Source: CAYNLG01 sp964397995
Lineage (GTDB): Bacteria; Planctomycetota; Phycisphaerae; FEN-1346
DNA: 64,000 bases
Assembly: GCA_964397995.1 (NCBI GenBank)
Contig: CAYNLG010000004.1
Coordinates: 25,333-89,332, forward strand
Direction: 5' to 3'
Position numbers and translations under genes: made by a program. The notes beneath the pieces were generated by a model that was not told the DNA's origin, searched no databases, and saw only the letters and a list, made by a program, of their open reading frames with translations. This document shows, piece after piece, positions 1-8,713 of this stretch. Each line of letters begins with the position of its first letter. Within the stretch, counting starts at the first letter, position 1.

Positions 1-1
1 C

Positions 2-898
2 CGCGGGGCCGCCCCGCCCGGGCCGCGCTGGGCCCTCGGCGTGGCGGAGCACCTGAAGCAGGCGGTGCGCGAGGCGACGGGCCTGGTAGTCTCGGTCGGC
101 GTCGGCACCAGCCGCCTGGTCGCGAAGATCGCCAGCGACTACGCGAAGCCGAACGGGGTGGCCCTGGTGGACGCGGGGGCGGAGGCGGCGTTCCTGGCGC
201 CGCTGCCGGTCCGGGCGCTGCCCGGCATCGGCCGCCGCACCGCCGAGCGCCTCGCCCAGTACAACCTCGCGCGGATCGGCCAGCTGGCGGCCCTGCCCCC
301 GGGGACACTGGAGGCCCAGCTCGGCCCGCACGCCGAGGCCCTGGCCGCCCGGGCCCGCGGCGAGGACCCGAGGCCCGTCCGCGCCGGGGCCGCCGACGCC
401 AAGTCCATCAGCCGCGAGACCACCTTCGAGACCAACCTGATCGGCCGCGACGCCCTGGAGGCGATGCTGGCGTACCTGCTGGAGCGGTGCGGCCGGCACC
501 TGCGGAGCCTCGGCCGCCTCGCCCGCACCGTCACCGTCAAGGTCCGCTACGCCGACTTCCGGACCGTCGCACGGAGCCGCAGCCTGCCGACCCCCTCGGA
601 CCATGACAGCGACTTCTGGCCGGTGGTGCGGGAGCTCTTTGCGCGGGTGCACACGCGGCGGGTGGGGGTGCGGCTGGTGGGGGTGGCGCTGTCGAACCTG
701 GGGCAGGCGGGCCGCCAGCGGGACCTCTTCGACGAGGCCGCTCGCCAACGCCGCGCCCGCTATTACCGCTCCGTCGACCGCATCCGCGACCGGTTCGGCT
801 TCAGCGCCCTGGTCACCGGCCGCGCCATCGACCTGCTGGAGACCCACAAGCGGGACCGCCACGGGTTCAAGCTCCGGACGGCCTGCCTCTCGCGCTAG
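2..898 (+). CDS. Y-family DNA polymerase (DinB/ImuB-like), C-terminal part
   Basis: The reading frame is open from the window edge, so the N-terminus with the catalytic Asp/Glu motif is missing. The visible part starts in the Y-family palm: a serine-rich VGTSRLVAKIASD stretch followed by KPNG, the conserved nucleotide-handling segment. A helix-hairpin-helix thumb follows (ALPGIGRRTAERL), then the little-finger domain (SISRETTF, TVTVKVRYADF). Near the C-terminus QRDLFDE resembles a sliding-clamp-binding motif. The family copies damaged DNA at replication forks. The DnaE-like polymerase gene begins 52 bp downstream, which resembles the ImuB-DnaE2 or DinB-DnaE2 mutagenesis cassettes. Whether this is an active Pol IV or an inactive ImuB cannot be judged without the missing N-terminus. 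Confidence 0.85.
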   Translation, partial: RGAAPPGPRWALGVAEHLKQAVREATGLVVSVGVGTSRLVAKIASDYAKPNGVALVDAGAEAAFLAPLPVRALPGIGRRTAERLAQYNLARIGQLAALPPGTLEAQLGPHAEALAARARGEDPRPVRAGAADAKSISRETTFETNLIGRDALEAMLAYLLERCGRHLRSLGRLARTVTVKVRYADFRTVARSRSLPTPSDHDSDFWPVVRELFARVHTRRVGVRLVGVALSNLGQAGRQRDLFDEAARQRRARYYRSVDRIRDRFGFSALVTGRAIDLLETHKRDRHGFKLRTACLSR

Positions 899-950
899 GG
901 GAACCGCACAAACGCACCCACACGGCACGGGGAGAAACGGATCGGACGCC

Positions 951-3900
951 ATGGGACGCTCTCGCACCGCCGGGACCGGCTTCGTGCACCTGCACGTCCG
1001 GAGCGCCCACTCCCACCTCTTTGGCGCGAGCCGTCTCGACGAGTTGATCGAAGCCGCCCGCGTCCACGGCTACCGGGCCCTGGCCCTGACCGACCGGAAC
1101 GGCCTCTACGGGGCCATCCCCTTCTACCGGGCCGCCCGGGAAGCGGGCCTCGTGCCCCTCGTGGGTGTCGAGCTGGCCCACGGCGGCCGGCGGGCGGTGC
1201 TCCTCGCCCGCACCCTTGCCGGCTACCGCACGCTGTGCCGGCTCACCAGCGCGCGGCACCTGCGGCCGGACTTCGACCTGACCGAGGCCCTGGCCGCCGA
1301 CCATGACGACGCCTATGTCCTCGTGCCGGACGCGGCGCTGCTCGCGCAGGTGGCGGCACGGCTCCCGCGCGGCCGATGCTTCGCCCTGGTCGAGGCCTTC
1401 GGCGACCGATCGCACCGCCTGCGGGCGGACGGCCTGGCGCGGGCGGCGGCGAAGCGCGGCGTGCCGCTCGTGGCCGGCGGAGCCGTCGCGTTCCACATCC
1501 CCTCGCGGTATCCCGTGCACCGGACGCTCCGGGCGGTCGGCACGCTGACGACCGTCGCCGACGTCCCGCGCCGCGAGCTCGCCCACCCCAAGGCCTGGCT
1601 CAAGGGCCCGGATACCATGGCGGCGCTGTTCGACCGATACCCCGACGCGGCCGCGAACACCGTCCGCATCGCGGCCGATTGCCGCCTGGACCTGCCCCTC
1701 GGGACGCCCGTCTTTCCGCCGGCCCCCCTGCCGCCCGGCGAGACGGCATACTCGCACCTCGCGAAGCTGGCCTTCGCGGGGCTGCGGGAGCGAATCCGCC
1801 CCCTGCGGCCGGAGGCGGTGCGGCGGCTGGAGCACGAGCTCGCCGTCATCGACCACCTCGGCTTTGCCGACTACATGCTCATCATGCACGAGATCGTCTC
1901 GTGGACGCGGGCCCGGGGGATTCCCTGCGTCGCCCGCGGCTCGGCCGCCGGCAGCCTCGTCACCTATGCCCTGGGCATCTCGGGCGTCGACCCGCTCGCC
2001 TACGGGCTCCTCTTCGAGCGGTTCCTGAACCTGGAGCGGGCCGACTGCCCGGACATCGACCTGGACGTCTGCTGGCGGCGGCGCGACGACGTCCTGGACC
2101 ACATCTACGACCGGTACGGCCACGACCGCGTCGCGATGATCTCGACGCACCAGACATTCAAGGCCAAGAGCGCGTTCCGCGAGGCCGCCAAGGCCCACGG
2201 CCTGCCGCCCGGCGAGGTCGACGCCCTGTCCCGGCGGCTCCCGTACGACGCGGCCACCGGCATCCCGGACGCGGTCCTCTCGTTCCCGGAGTGCCGCGAC
2301 TTTCCCGTCGACCGCGAGGACGTCGCGCGGATCGTGCGGCTGGCGGCCCGGATGGACGCCCTGCCCCGGCACCTGGGCGTCCACGTCGGGGGCCTGGTGA
2401 TCGCCGACCGACCCCTCACGGACTACCTGCCGCTCCAGGTCGCCGCCAAGGGCATCGTCATCAGCCAGTACGAGGCCGACGCGGTCGAGGCCCTGGGCCT
2501 GGTGAAGATGGACATCCTGGCGCAGCGGTCGCTCTCGATCCTGGCCACGACCGTCCGCGCCGTCGAGGCCAACCACGGGGCCCGCGTCGAGCCGCTCGCC
2601 ATCCCGGACGGCGACGCCCGGACGGCGGAGCGGCTCCGCCAGGGCGACACCTTCGGCTGCTTCCAGATCGAATCGCCCGGCATGCGGAACCTGCTGAAGA
2701 TGATGGAGGCGTCCGAGCGGATGGACGTCATCCTCGGCCTCTCCCTCATCCGCCCGGGGCCGGCCTCCAGCGGCATGAAGGACCGGTACGTCCGCCGCCG
2801 GCGCGGCCTGGAGCCGGCGCCGGCGCTGCCGCCCGCCCTGGAGCCGGTCCTCGGCCCGACCCACGGGGTGATGCTGTACCAGGAGGACGTGACGCGCGTC
2901 GCCCACGCGGCCGCCGGCTTTTCCCTGGCCGAGGGCGACCGCCTGCGCAAGGACCTCGGCAAGGATCTGCCGCCCGCGGCCCTGGAGGCTTGGCGGACGC
3001 GGTTCGTCCGCGGGGCGGTGGGGCGCGGGCTACGGCGGACGGACGCGGAGCAACTCTGGCAGGCCGTCACCCGCTTCGCCGCCTACGCCTACTGCAAGGC
3101 CCACGCCTGCACCTACGGCGAGATCGCCTACCGGGCCGTCTACCTCCGGGCCCGCTGGCCCGCGGAGTTCGCGGCCGCGGTGCTGGCCAACCAGGCGGGC
3201 TACTACGAACGCCGGACCTACCTGGAGGACGCGCGGCGGCACGGCTGCCCCGTACTCGGCCCGGACGTGAACCGCTCCGGCGTCGAACCCACGACCGAGT
3301 GGACCGGCCCGGCCGACGCCCGCCGGGTGGGGGTACGGCTGGGGCTGATGGACGTGCGGGCGCTCTCGGAGCGGACCGTCCGGCGCCTGCTCGACGCGCG
3401 GGCCGCCGGGGGACCCTTCCGCGACGTCGCCGACCTCCTGACCCGCGCCCGCCCGAGCCGTGAGGAGGCCGAGAACCTGGCCCTGGCCGGGGCGTTCGGC
3501 GGTTTCGGCCTCAACCGGCCGCAGGCCCTCTGGCAGGTCCGAGCCCTCCTGGCCGCGGGTCCGCCCGGGGGGGTCGCGCCCGGCGAGGCCAGCCTCTTCG
3601 CGAGCGCCCCGCCGCCGGACGCGCCCGCGGGCAACGCGGTGCCCGACTTGCCGGACTACTCGCCGCTCCAGACCCTCCGCATCGAGGAGCACGTCCTCGG
3701 GGGCCTGACGCCGTCGTCGAGCCCCATGGCCGCCTACAGGCCCTACCTGGCCGACGTGAAGGGCCTCGTGCGGACGGTCGACCTGCCGGAGCGGGCGGGC
3801 GAACGGGTGACGGTGGCCGGGGTGCTCTTTGCGGCGCGGCGAGCGCGGACCAAGACCGGCGAGTTCATGAAGTTCCTCAGCCTCGAGGACCCCTGGGGCG

Positions 3901-4091
3901 TGGTCGAGGCCGTCATGATGCCCGACGTGTACCAGCGGCAGGGGAACCGGCTGCAGACGCGCGGCCCGTACCGGGTGACCGGGACGGTCGAGGCACATCA
4001 CGGCGCGGTGACGCTGCGCGTGACGGACCTCCGGCCGGCAGACCTGAAGGACGAGCCGGCCCCGGCGTCGGAGCTGGCCTTGTCGGCGTGA
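951..4091 (+). CDS. dnaE2: DNA polymerase III alpha subunit, DnaE2-like (error-prone)
   Basis: The protein is 1046 aa and belongs to the C-family replicative/translesion polymerases. An N-terminal PHP domain (about residues 8-200) opens with HLHVRSAHSHLFGAS. The palm catalytic aspartates are visible as PDIDLD (D370, D372) and KMDIL (D521). A CFQIESPGM motif follows, then a helix-hairpin-helix region and a C-terminal OB fold (VTVAGVLFAARRARTKTG). The length fits DnaE2 (about 1050 aa) better than DnaE1 (about 1160). The ATG at 951 is preceded by a GGGGAGAA ribosome site; the frame is open further upstream but overlaps the Y-family gene. The PHP histidine cluster is partly altered, as expected for a polymerase without proofreading PHP activity. 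The DnaE2 assignment rests on length and the neighbouring Y-family polymerase. Confidence 0.88.
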   Translation: MGRSRTAGTGFVHLHVRSAHSHLFGASRLDELIEAARVHGYRALALTDRNGLYGAIPFYRAAREAGLVPLVGVELAHGGRRAVLLARTLAGYRTLCRLTSARHLRPDFDLTEALAADHDDAYVLVPDAALLAQVAARLPRGRCFALVEAFGDRSHRLRADGLARAAAKRGVPLVAGGAVAFHIPSRYPVHRTLRAVGTLTTVADVPRRELAHPKAWLKGPDTMAALFDRYPDAAANTVRIAADCRLDLPLGTPVFPPAPLPPGETAYSHLAKLAFAGLRERIRPLRPEAVRRLEHELAVIDHLGFADYMLIMHEIVSWTRARGIPCVARGSAAGSLVTYALGISGVDPLAYGLLFERFLNLERADCPDIDLDVCWRRRDDVLDHIYDRYGHDRVAMISTHQTFKAKSAFREAAKAHGLPPGEVDALSRRLPYDAATGIPDAVLSFPECRDFPVDREDVARIVRLAARMDALPRHLGVHVGGLVIADRPLTDYLPLQVAAKGIVISQYEADAVEALGLVKMDILAQRSLSILATTVRAVEANHGARVEPLAIPDGDARTAERLRQGDTFGCFQIESPGMRNLLKMMEASERMDVILGLSLIRPGPASSGMKDRYVRRRRGLEPAPALPPALEPVLGPTHGVMLYQEDVTRVAHAAAGFSLAEGDRLRKDLGKDLPPAALEAWRTRFVRGAVGRGLRRTDAEQLWQAVTRFAAYAYCKAHACTYGEIAYRAVYLRARWPAEFAAAVLANQAGYYERRTYLEDARRHGCPVLGPDVNRSGVEPTTEWTGPADARRVGVRLGLMDVRALSERTVRRLLDARAAGGPFRDVADLLTRARPSREEAENLALAGAFGGFGLNRPQALWQVRALLAAGPPGGVAPGEASLFASAPPPDAPAGNAVPDLPDYSPLQTLRIEEHVLGGLTPSSSPMAAYRPYLADVKGLVRTVDLPERAGERVTVAGVLFAARRARTKTGEFMKFLSLEDPWGVVEAVMMPDVYQRQGNRLQTRGPYRVTGTVEAHHGAVTLRVTDLRPADLKDEPAPASELALSA

Positions 4092-4107
4092 GGGAACGTT
4101 TCGCCCT

Positions 4108-4136
4108 TGCCTCTCGTACCGCTCGGCGCCATACTC
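4108..4136 (+). promoter_or_regulatory. Sigma-70-type promoter for the DUF3795 lipoprotein
   Basis: TTGCCT (4108-4113) and CATACT (4131-4136) are separated by 17 bp. The predicted transcript starts near 4143, between here and the ATG at 4170, which supports that start over an in-frame start at 4107. Confidence 0.45.
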
Positions 4137-4169
4137 TCATCTAACCACTCATCCATGCAGGAGCGCCTC

Positions 4170-4640
4170 ATGGACCGCCGCCGGTTTCTCCGTTGCCTCG
4201 GCCTCGGGTGTGCCGGAGCGCTGGCCGGATGCCGCATGCAGCGCGCGGCCACGGACGCCACTACGCCGGAGAGCACCATGACGGACGTGCCACGCGACGC
4301 CGATGCCGCAACCAACCCCGACTGGGACGTTTCGGTCTGCGGCCTGAACTGCGCGCGGTGCAAGCTCTTTGCCCAGGGGAAATGCGGAGGGTGCCGCGGG
4401 GCCCTCGAGACGAGCTGGTCGCCGGACTGCCCGTTCCGGTCGTGCGCGGCCGCGCGGGGCGTCCGGACGTGTGCCGCGTGCGCGGACTTCCCGTGCGAGC
4501 ACCTCCGGGCGTTCGCCGCCGACGGCTACGAGCACCACGCGATCGCGGTCGAGAACCTGAAGGCCATCCGCGAGGTCGGCCTGGAGGTCTGGATCGCCTC
4601 CCAGCCGAAGCCCATGTTCTGCCCCGGCTGGCGGTTCTGA
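4170..4640 (+). CDS. DUF3795-like cysteine-rich lipoprotein
   Basis: The 156-aa protein begins MDRRRFLRCLGLG, a twin-arginine-like signal, and continues to a lipobox (LAGC), so it is probably an exported lipoprotein. The mature part holds two cysteine clusters: CGLNCARCKLF...CGGCRG, then CPFRSC...CAACADFPCEHL. This spacing is the hallmark of DUF3795 proteins, thought to bind zinc or an iron-sulfur cluster. The function is unknown. The start at 4170 is chosen because a GGAG site lies just upstream, the signal peptide begins there, and the predicted promoter ends at 4136. The gene stands alone between the polymerase and a small membrane protein. A DUF3795 domain behind a Tat/lipobox leader is uncommon, since most members look cytoplasmic. 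Confidence 0.7.
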   Translation: MDRRRFLRCLGLGCAGALAGCRMQRAATDATTPESTMTDVPRDADAATNPDWDVSVCGLNCARCKLFAQGKCGGCRGALETSWSPDCPFRSCAAARGVRTCAACADFPCEHLRAFAADGYEHHAIAVENLKAIREVGLEVWIASQPKPMFCPGWRF

Positions 4641-4673
4641 GGCGCGGCCCCTGACTCAAGAGGGAGAAACGGC

Positions 4674-4967
4674 ATGGCGAACAAACCCCTGCTGATCGTC
4701 GGTCTGGTCGTCGGGGGCCTGCTTGCCCTCGGCCCGCTGCTGGGTCTACTGGGCACCGTGGCCGGCCTCGTGTCCATCTTCCAGGAGACCGAGGGCGAGG
4801 TCGTCCAAACCGAGGCGGTCGCCCGGGACGTCGACCTGGCCCTCTATTCGACCCTCGCGGGCCTCGTGGCCTTCCCGATCGGCGTCGCCCTGCTGCTTCT
4901 CTGCGGCATCGGCCTGGCGCGCGCTCGCCCCGCGGGGCGCAACCAGGTCACGGCACCGCAGCCCTGA
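4674..4967 (+). CDS. Small MotA/TolQ/ExbB-like membrane protein
   Basis: The 97-aa protein has two hydrophobic segments, about residues 5-37 and 55-82. The first contains GPLLGLLGTVAGLVSIF, very like the third-helix signature of ExbB/TolQ/MotA proton channels. The second (LYSTLAGLVAFPIGVALLL) matches the ALxTTxxGLxxAIP segment of their fourth helix. ExbB-type proteins are normally 200 aa or more with a long cytoplasmic loop; here only the channel hairpin remains. No ExbD/TolR partner is next to it. A GGGAGAA ribosome site precedes the ATG. The gene converges with the CDF gene, leaving 13 bp between stops. The channel function is inferred from the motif only. Confidence 0.6.
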   Translation: MANKPLLIVGLVVGGLLALGPLLGLLGTVAGLVSIFQETEGEVVQTEAVARDVDLALYSTLAGLVAFPIGVALLLLCGIGLARARPAGRNQVTAPQP

Positions 4968-4980
4968 TCCCCGGGGCCGT

Positions 4981-5916
4981 TCAGCCCCCCCCCGGTACAT
5001 GATGCGGCTCGATGTGGACGCTGACGTGGGTGACGCCGTCGACCTCGCGCTTCAGGACCTCCGCGACGCGGGTCGCGATCGCGTGGCCCTCATCGACGCT
5101 CAACTCCGGGTCGACCTCGACGTGGAGTTCGACGTGCGTCTCCGGCCCGCTGCGGCGGGTCATGAGCTTCTCGGTAGCCTGGACACCGGAGACACCTTCC
5201 GCGGTGGTGCGGATCGCTTCTTCCGTGCTGAAGTCGGCCGACGCGTCCATCAGGGCCGCCCCCGCCCGGCGGTACGCCTTCAGGCCCACCAGCAACATCA
5301 TGCCGCAGATGCCCAGGGCCGCCACGGGGTCGAAGACCCGCCAGCCCTGCCCCAGACCGATGGCCAAGCCGATGCCGGCGAGCGCCAGGACGGCGGCCGC
5401 GGTGTCGGCCAGGTGGTTCCACGCGTCGGTCACAAGACTGTCGATCCGGAGGCGCCGGCCCATCCAGAACTTGTACGCGGCCAAGGCGCCCTTGACGGCG
5501 ATGCCCGCCCCGGCGAACCAGAGCGTCCAGACGGCCGGGAGCGGCTCATCCCGTCCGTAAAGGATGTCGTGGAGGGCCCGGTACCCGGCGATGGTCGCCA
5601 GAATGAGGAGGATGACCGAGACGTTGCGGGCGGCCAGGGACTCGGCCTTGCCGTGGCCGAAGCGGTGCTCGTCGTCGGGGGGCTTGGCCGCCTCGCGGAG
5701 GCCCCAGAGGATGACGATGCTCATCAGGAAGTCGCCCGCGGTGTCGAGGCCGGCGGCAATGAGCGCCTCGCTCCGGCCGAAGTACCCCGCGGCCAGTTTC
5801 GTGACGCCGAGCGCCCCATTGGCCACGAGACCAATCAGGGCAACGCGCGACGCCCGGGCGTAGCTGGACGTGCCGCCAGCCGGCCGCGTCGGGTCCAGGA
5901 TCTCGGCCCCGCTCAT
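4981..5916 (-). CDS. Cation diffusion facilitator family transporter
   Basis: The 311-aa protein exports divalent metal ions in exchange for protons. Five to six hydrophobic segments lie within residues 25-230, followed by a cytoplasmic metal-binding ferredoxin-like domain (about 235-305, HVELHVEVDPELSVDEGHAIA) and a His-containing tail (IEPHHVPGGG). The transport site reads D58xxxD62 in TM2, and D164 with N167, H168 and D171 in TM5, so it is not the usual zinc HD-HD quartet; iron or manganese are possible substrates. The chosen ATG at 5916 overlaps the rsmB stop (ATGA), indicating translational coupling. It is the last gene of the def-fmt-DUF116-rsmB operon, an unexpected partner for translation genes. 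The upstream in-frame extension is low-complexity and lies inside rsmB. Confidence 0.85.
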   Translation of the reverse strand: MSGAEILDPTRPAGGTSSYARASRVALIGLVANGALGVTKLAAGYFGRSEALIAAGLDTAGDFLMSIVILWGLREAAKPPDDEHRFGHGKAESLAARNVSVILLILATIAGYRALHDILYGRDEPLPAVWTLWFAGAGIAVKGALAAYKFWMGRRLRIDSLVTDAWNHLADTAAAVLALAGIGLAIGLGQGWRVFDPVAALGICGMMLLVGLKAYRRAGAALMDASADFSTEEAIRTTAEGVSGVQATEKLMTRRSGPETHVELHVEVDPELSVDEGHAIATRVAEVLKREVDGVTHVSVHIEPHHVPGGG

Positions 5917-7313
5917 GCCGCCCCCCCGCCCCGGTCGAGGCGGACCCAGAAGGCCCCGTCGTGGTCGCGGCCGGGCAGGGCCTGCTCCATGCCCGCGTTC
6001 CGCCAACCCGGATGCCGCTCCAGGAACCGGAGCCCCTGGAGATCGTTCTCCTCGGGCTCCAGGCTGCACGTCGCGTAGACGAGCCGCCCCCCCGGCCGCA
6101 CCAGCCCGGCCGCCTGGTCAAGGAGACCGGCCTGAACCCGCGCGAGCTCCGCGATGTCGTCGGGGTGCAGCCGCCACCGCACATCGACGCGGCGGGCCAG
6201 GACACCCGTGTTTGAGCACGGGGCGTCAACAAGGACCGCATCGAAGCCGCCGGCTGGGGCTCGGGAGGCCGCCTCCTCGGCCAAGGCCACGTCCACGTTC
6301 TCGAGGCCGCGTTCCGCGACCGCGCGGCGGATCAATTCGAGCTTCGCCTCCGTCCGGTCGCAGGCCAGGATGCGAGCCTCGCCGCCGGTCGCCTCGGCCA
6401 TCTGAACCGTCTTCGTGCCGGGCGACGCGCAGAGGTCCAGGACCGTCTCGCCCGGTTGGGGGGCGAGGGCCTCGACCGGCCGCATCGCCGACGGGTCCTG
6501 AACGGCCACCGTCCCGGCCTGCAGGAGCGCGTGCAGCACGGTCTGGGGCAGGCCGGAGAGGTCGAGCGTTGCCGGCCGCGGGCCCGCCTCGACGGCGTAC
6601 CCGTCGGCGGCCAGCCTCTCGGCCAGCGATGCCGCATCGCCCGCGGCCCGGGCGATGAGGCGCGGCCAGCGGGCGGAGGCGGCACACACGGCTCCCACGT
6701 CCTCGGGAAACGCCCGGACCCATCGCGCCACGAGCCAGTCGGGCAGCGAGTACGCGATGCCCAGGAACGCGACCGGGTCGGCCTCGCGGTCGGGCAGCAA
6801 CGGCTCGTTCAACCGCACGACGCCGCCTTGGGGGTGCGGCACGGCGTCCGGGCCGGGCGCCCCGTCGGGGTCGCGGCCCCGGATAAGCCGCTGGAGGCCG
6901 CGCAGCACGCCGTTGACGAATCCGCCGCGCTTCCCGGCGGCCGATGGTGACCGCGACGAGGCCCGCGCCGCGGCAACGGCCTCGTTGACGGCGGCGTAGG
7001 CCGGGATGCGGTCGAGGAACACGAGTTGCAGGGCACCGAGCTCCAGCAGCGTGAGCAGGTCGGGCTGGATGGCGCTTGCGCGCCGCCCAGGGCCGCGCAC
7101 GTGGCTGATCAGCCGCCGCAGCGTCCGCCGGTGCCGCACGGCGCCCGTGGCGAGGAGGGTCGCGAGGGCCCGGTCGGCGGCGTCGGTCTCGGTCTCGCGG
7201 AAGATGTCGTGGAGGGCGTCCTGAACGAACACGTCGCCGCGCGCCGCCCGGCGGAGGGCCTCGGCGGCGGCCGTCCGGGCCGGGGCGGGCCCGCCCGTCA
7301 GCGGAGCAGCCAC
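5913..7313 (-). CDS. rsmB: 16S rRNA (cytosine-967-C5)-methyltransferase
   Basis: The 466-aa protein methylates C967 of 16S rRNA using S-adenosylmethionine. Residues 1-150 form the NusB-like RNA-binding domain (VQDALHDIF, RTLRRLISHV). The Rossmann methyltransferase domain contains the AdoMet motif DLCASPGTKT, the DAPCS motif IV and the catalytic YATCSLEPEEN motif VI, so both catalytic cysteines are present. The length matches RsmB/Sun family members (430-470 aa). It follows the DUF116 gene with a 16-bp overlap and is coupled to the CDF gene by ATGA. def-fmt-sun order is common in many bacteria, which supports the assignment. Confidence 0.93.
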   Translation of the reverse strand: MAAPLTGGPAPARTAAAEALRRAARGDVFVQDALHDIFRETETDAADRALATLLATGAVRHRRTLRRLISHVRGPGRRASAIQPDLLTLLELGALQLVFLDRIPAYAAVNEAVAAARASSRSPSAAGKRGGFVNGVLRGLQRLIRGRDPDGAPGPDAVPHPQGGVVRLNEPLLPDREADPVAFLGIAYSLPDWLVARWVRAFPEDVGAVCAASARWPRLIARAAGDAASLAERLAADGYAVEAGPRPATLDLSGLPQTVLHALLQAGTVAVQDPSAMRPVEALAPQPGETVLDLCASPGTKTVQMAEATGGEARILACDRTEAKLELIRRAVAERGLENVDVALAEEAASRAPAGGFDAVLVDAPCSNTGVLARRVDVRWRLHPDDIAELARVQAGLLDQAAGLVRPGGRLVYATCSLEPEENDLQGLRFLERHPGWRNAGMEQALPGRDHDGAFWVRLDRGGGAA

Positions 7314-7735
7314 TGGACGGCCTCCTCCACCGCATCAATACAGATGTCGGTATCTTTGCACGGCCCATTGGGCCACGTGATGCCGGCGGCGAGGACGGGC
7401 TTGGGCAGGGCGGCGAAGATGCCCTCGCGGAGTTCGCGGTCACAGGCCACCGCCACCACGGCCTTGATATGCGGCTGCCGCGCCGCCGCGACCGCCTGGC
7501 GGCCGCCGGTCGCGAGCGCCGCCTCGATGCCATACCGTTCGGCCAGCTCCGAGAGCTTCGCGATCGGGCACTGGCCGCACCGCCGGCAGTTCTGGACGTC
7601 GTCGCCGACCTGGCAGGTGCAGGCGGAGTTCTGGAGGCAGCGCGAGAGCAGGAGCAACAGTTCCTCGGGCCGGCAGCGCGCCCGCCGCATCCGCACCGCG
7701 AGGTTGTTCAGCCGGACGACCGTCTTGTTGATCAC
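7298..7735 (-). CDS. DUF116 family cysteine-rich protein
   Basis: The 145-aa protein belongs to DUF116, whose function is unknown. It carries a cluster of cysteines (LSRCLQNSACTC, then VQNCRRCGQCPIAKL) resembling an iron-sulfur or zinc site, and later CKDTDICIDAVEEAVQWLL. The start is GTG at 7735, which overlaps the fmt stop codon (GTGATC), so the two genes are translationally coupled; a longer in-frame extension would sit inside fmt. DUF116 genes are repeatedly found between fmt and rsmB in planctomycetes, deltaproteobacteria and clostridia, suggesting a link to translation or formyl metabolism. That link is contextual. Confidence 0.78.
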   Translation of the reverse strand: MINKTVVRLNNLAVRMRRARCRPEELLLLLSRCLQNSACTCQVGDDVQNCRRCGQCPIAKLSELAERYGIEAALATGGRQAVAAARQPHIKAVVAVACDRELREGIFAALPKPVLAAGITWPNGPCKDTDICIDAVEEAVQWLLR

Positions 7736-8697
7736 GCGACCGGGCTCTTTTCGGGGACGAGGAGCGGCGTACCGACTTCGACGGCATACCCGTTGACGAG
7801 GTCGGCGGCGGCCATGGACCGCTTGCCGCTCGGGCACACGGTGATGAGGCGAACGGCCCCGTCGGCGGTGGCGACCTCCAGGCCCTCGGGGCCGATGGCC
7901 GTGACGTGCCCGGCCGGACCCCGCACCGACCCGCGGCGGGCCTCCTCGATGACGAGGCGCAGGTCGCCCTTGCGGCGACCGCCCGGCAAATAGGTGTAGG
8001 CCCCCGGCCAGGGCGTCAGGCCACGTATCTGGTTGTACACCGCCTCCGTGGGGCGTTCCCAGCGGACCAGGCCGTCGGTCTTCTTCAGCTTCGGCGCGTA
8101 GGTGGCCTGAGTGGGGTTCTGGTGGCGGCGGCCGACCTCATCCAAGGCGAGTTCACGGACCACCTCCGTGACGACGCGGGCCCCGAGGCGGGCAAGCCGG
8201 TCGTGCAGCCGGCCGGCGGTCTCGTCCGGGCCGATGGCCGTCGCCCGCTGGCTGAGGATATCGCCGGCATCGATCTCGGCGGCCATCTCGATGACCGAGA
8301 GGCCCGTTTCGGTCTCACCGTTCACAATGGCGTGGTTGACGGGGGCGGCCCCGCGGTACTTGGGCAAGAGCGACCCGTGGAGGTTGATCGCGCCGTGCGG
8401 CGCCAGCTCCAGCAGCGCCGGCCGCAGCTTCTCCCCGTACGCGATGCAGAGCAGCAGGTCCGGAGCCAGCCGGCGAAGGCGCCCGAGGACGGCCGGGGCG
8501 TTCACGTCATCGGGTTGGGCCAGGGGCAGGTCCTTGTCCAGAGCGTACCGCTTGATGGGCCCCGCCCGGAGCCGGCGCCCGCGCCCGGCAGGCCGGTCCG
8601 GCTGGGTGATGACCAGGGCGATGTCCTGGCCCCCCTCGACCAAGGCGCGAAGCGTGGGCAGGCCGAAGTCGCTGGTCCCCAGGAAGACGATGCGCAT
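7732..8697 (-). CDS. fmt: Methionyl-tRNA formyltransferase
   Basis: The 321-aa enzyme transfers a formyl group from 10-formyl-tetrahydrofolate to Met-tRNA(fMet) for translation initiation. The N-terminus MRIVFLGTSDFGLPTL is typical. The catalytic Asn-His pair is in INLHGSLLPKYRGAAP and the catalytic Asp in EIDAGDIL. The C-terminal tRNA-binding beta-barrel follows (LTPWPGAYTYLPGG to the end). The ATG at 8697 sits 16 bp after def; an upstream frame extension overlaps def. It shares the leftward operon with def, DUF116 and rsmB. Confidence 0.96.
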   Translation of the reverse strand: MRIVFLGTSDFGLPTLRALVEGGQDIALVITQPDRPAGRGRRLRAGPIKRYALDKDLPLAQPDDVNAPAVLGRLRRLAPDLLLCIAYGEKLRPALLELAPHGAINLHGSLLPKYRGAAPVNHAIVNGETETGLSVIEMAAEIDAGDILSQRATAIGPDETAGRLHDRLARLGARVVTEVVRELALDEVGRRHQNPTQATYAPKLKKTDGLVRWERPTEAVYNQIRGLTPWPGAYTYLPGGRRKGDLRLVIEEARRGSVRGPAGHVTAIGPEGLEVATADGAVRLITVCPSGKRSMAAADLVNGYAVEVGTPLLVPEKSPVA

Positions 8698-8713
8698 GCC
8701 GGTCCCCGGCGCG

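Noticed and set aside
867..2906. A 679-aa minus-strand open frame inside dnaE2
   Set aside because: It is an antisense shadow of the polymerase gene, with no domains and low-complexity composition.
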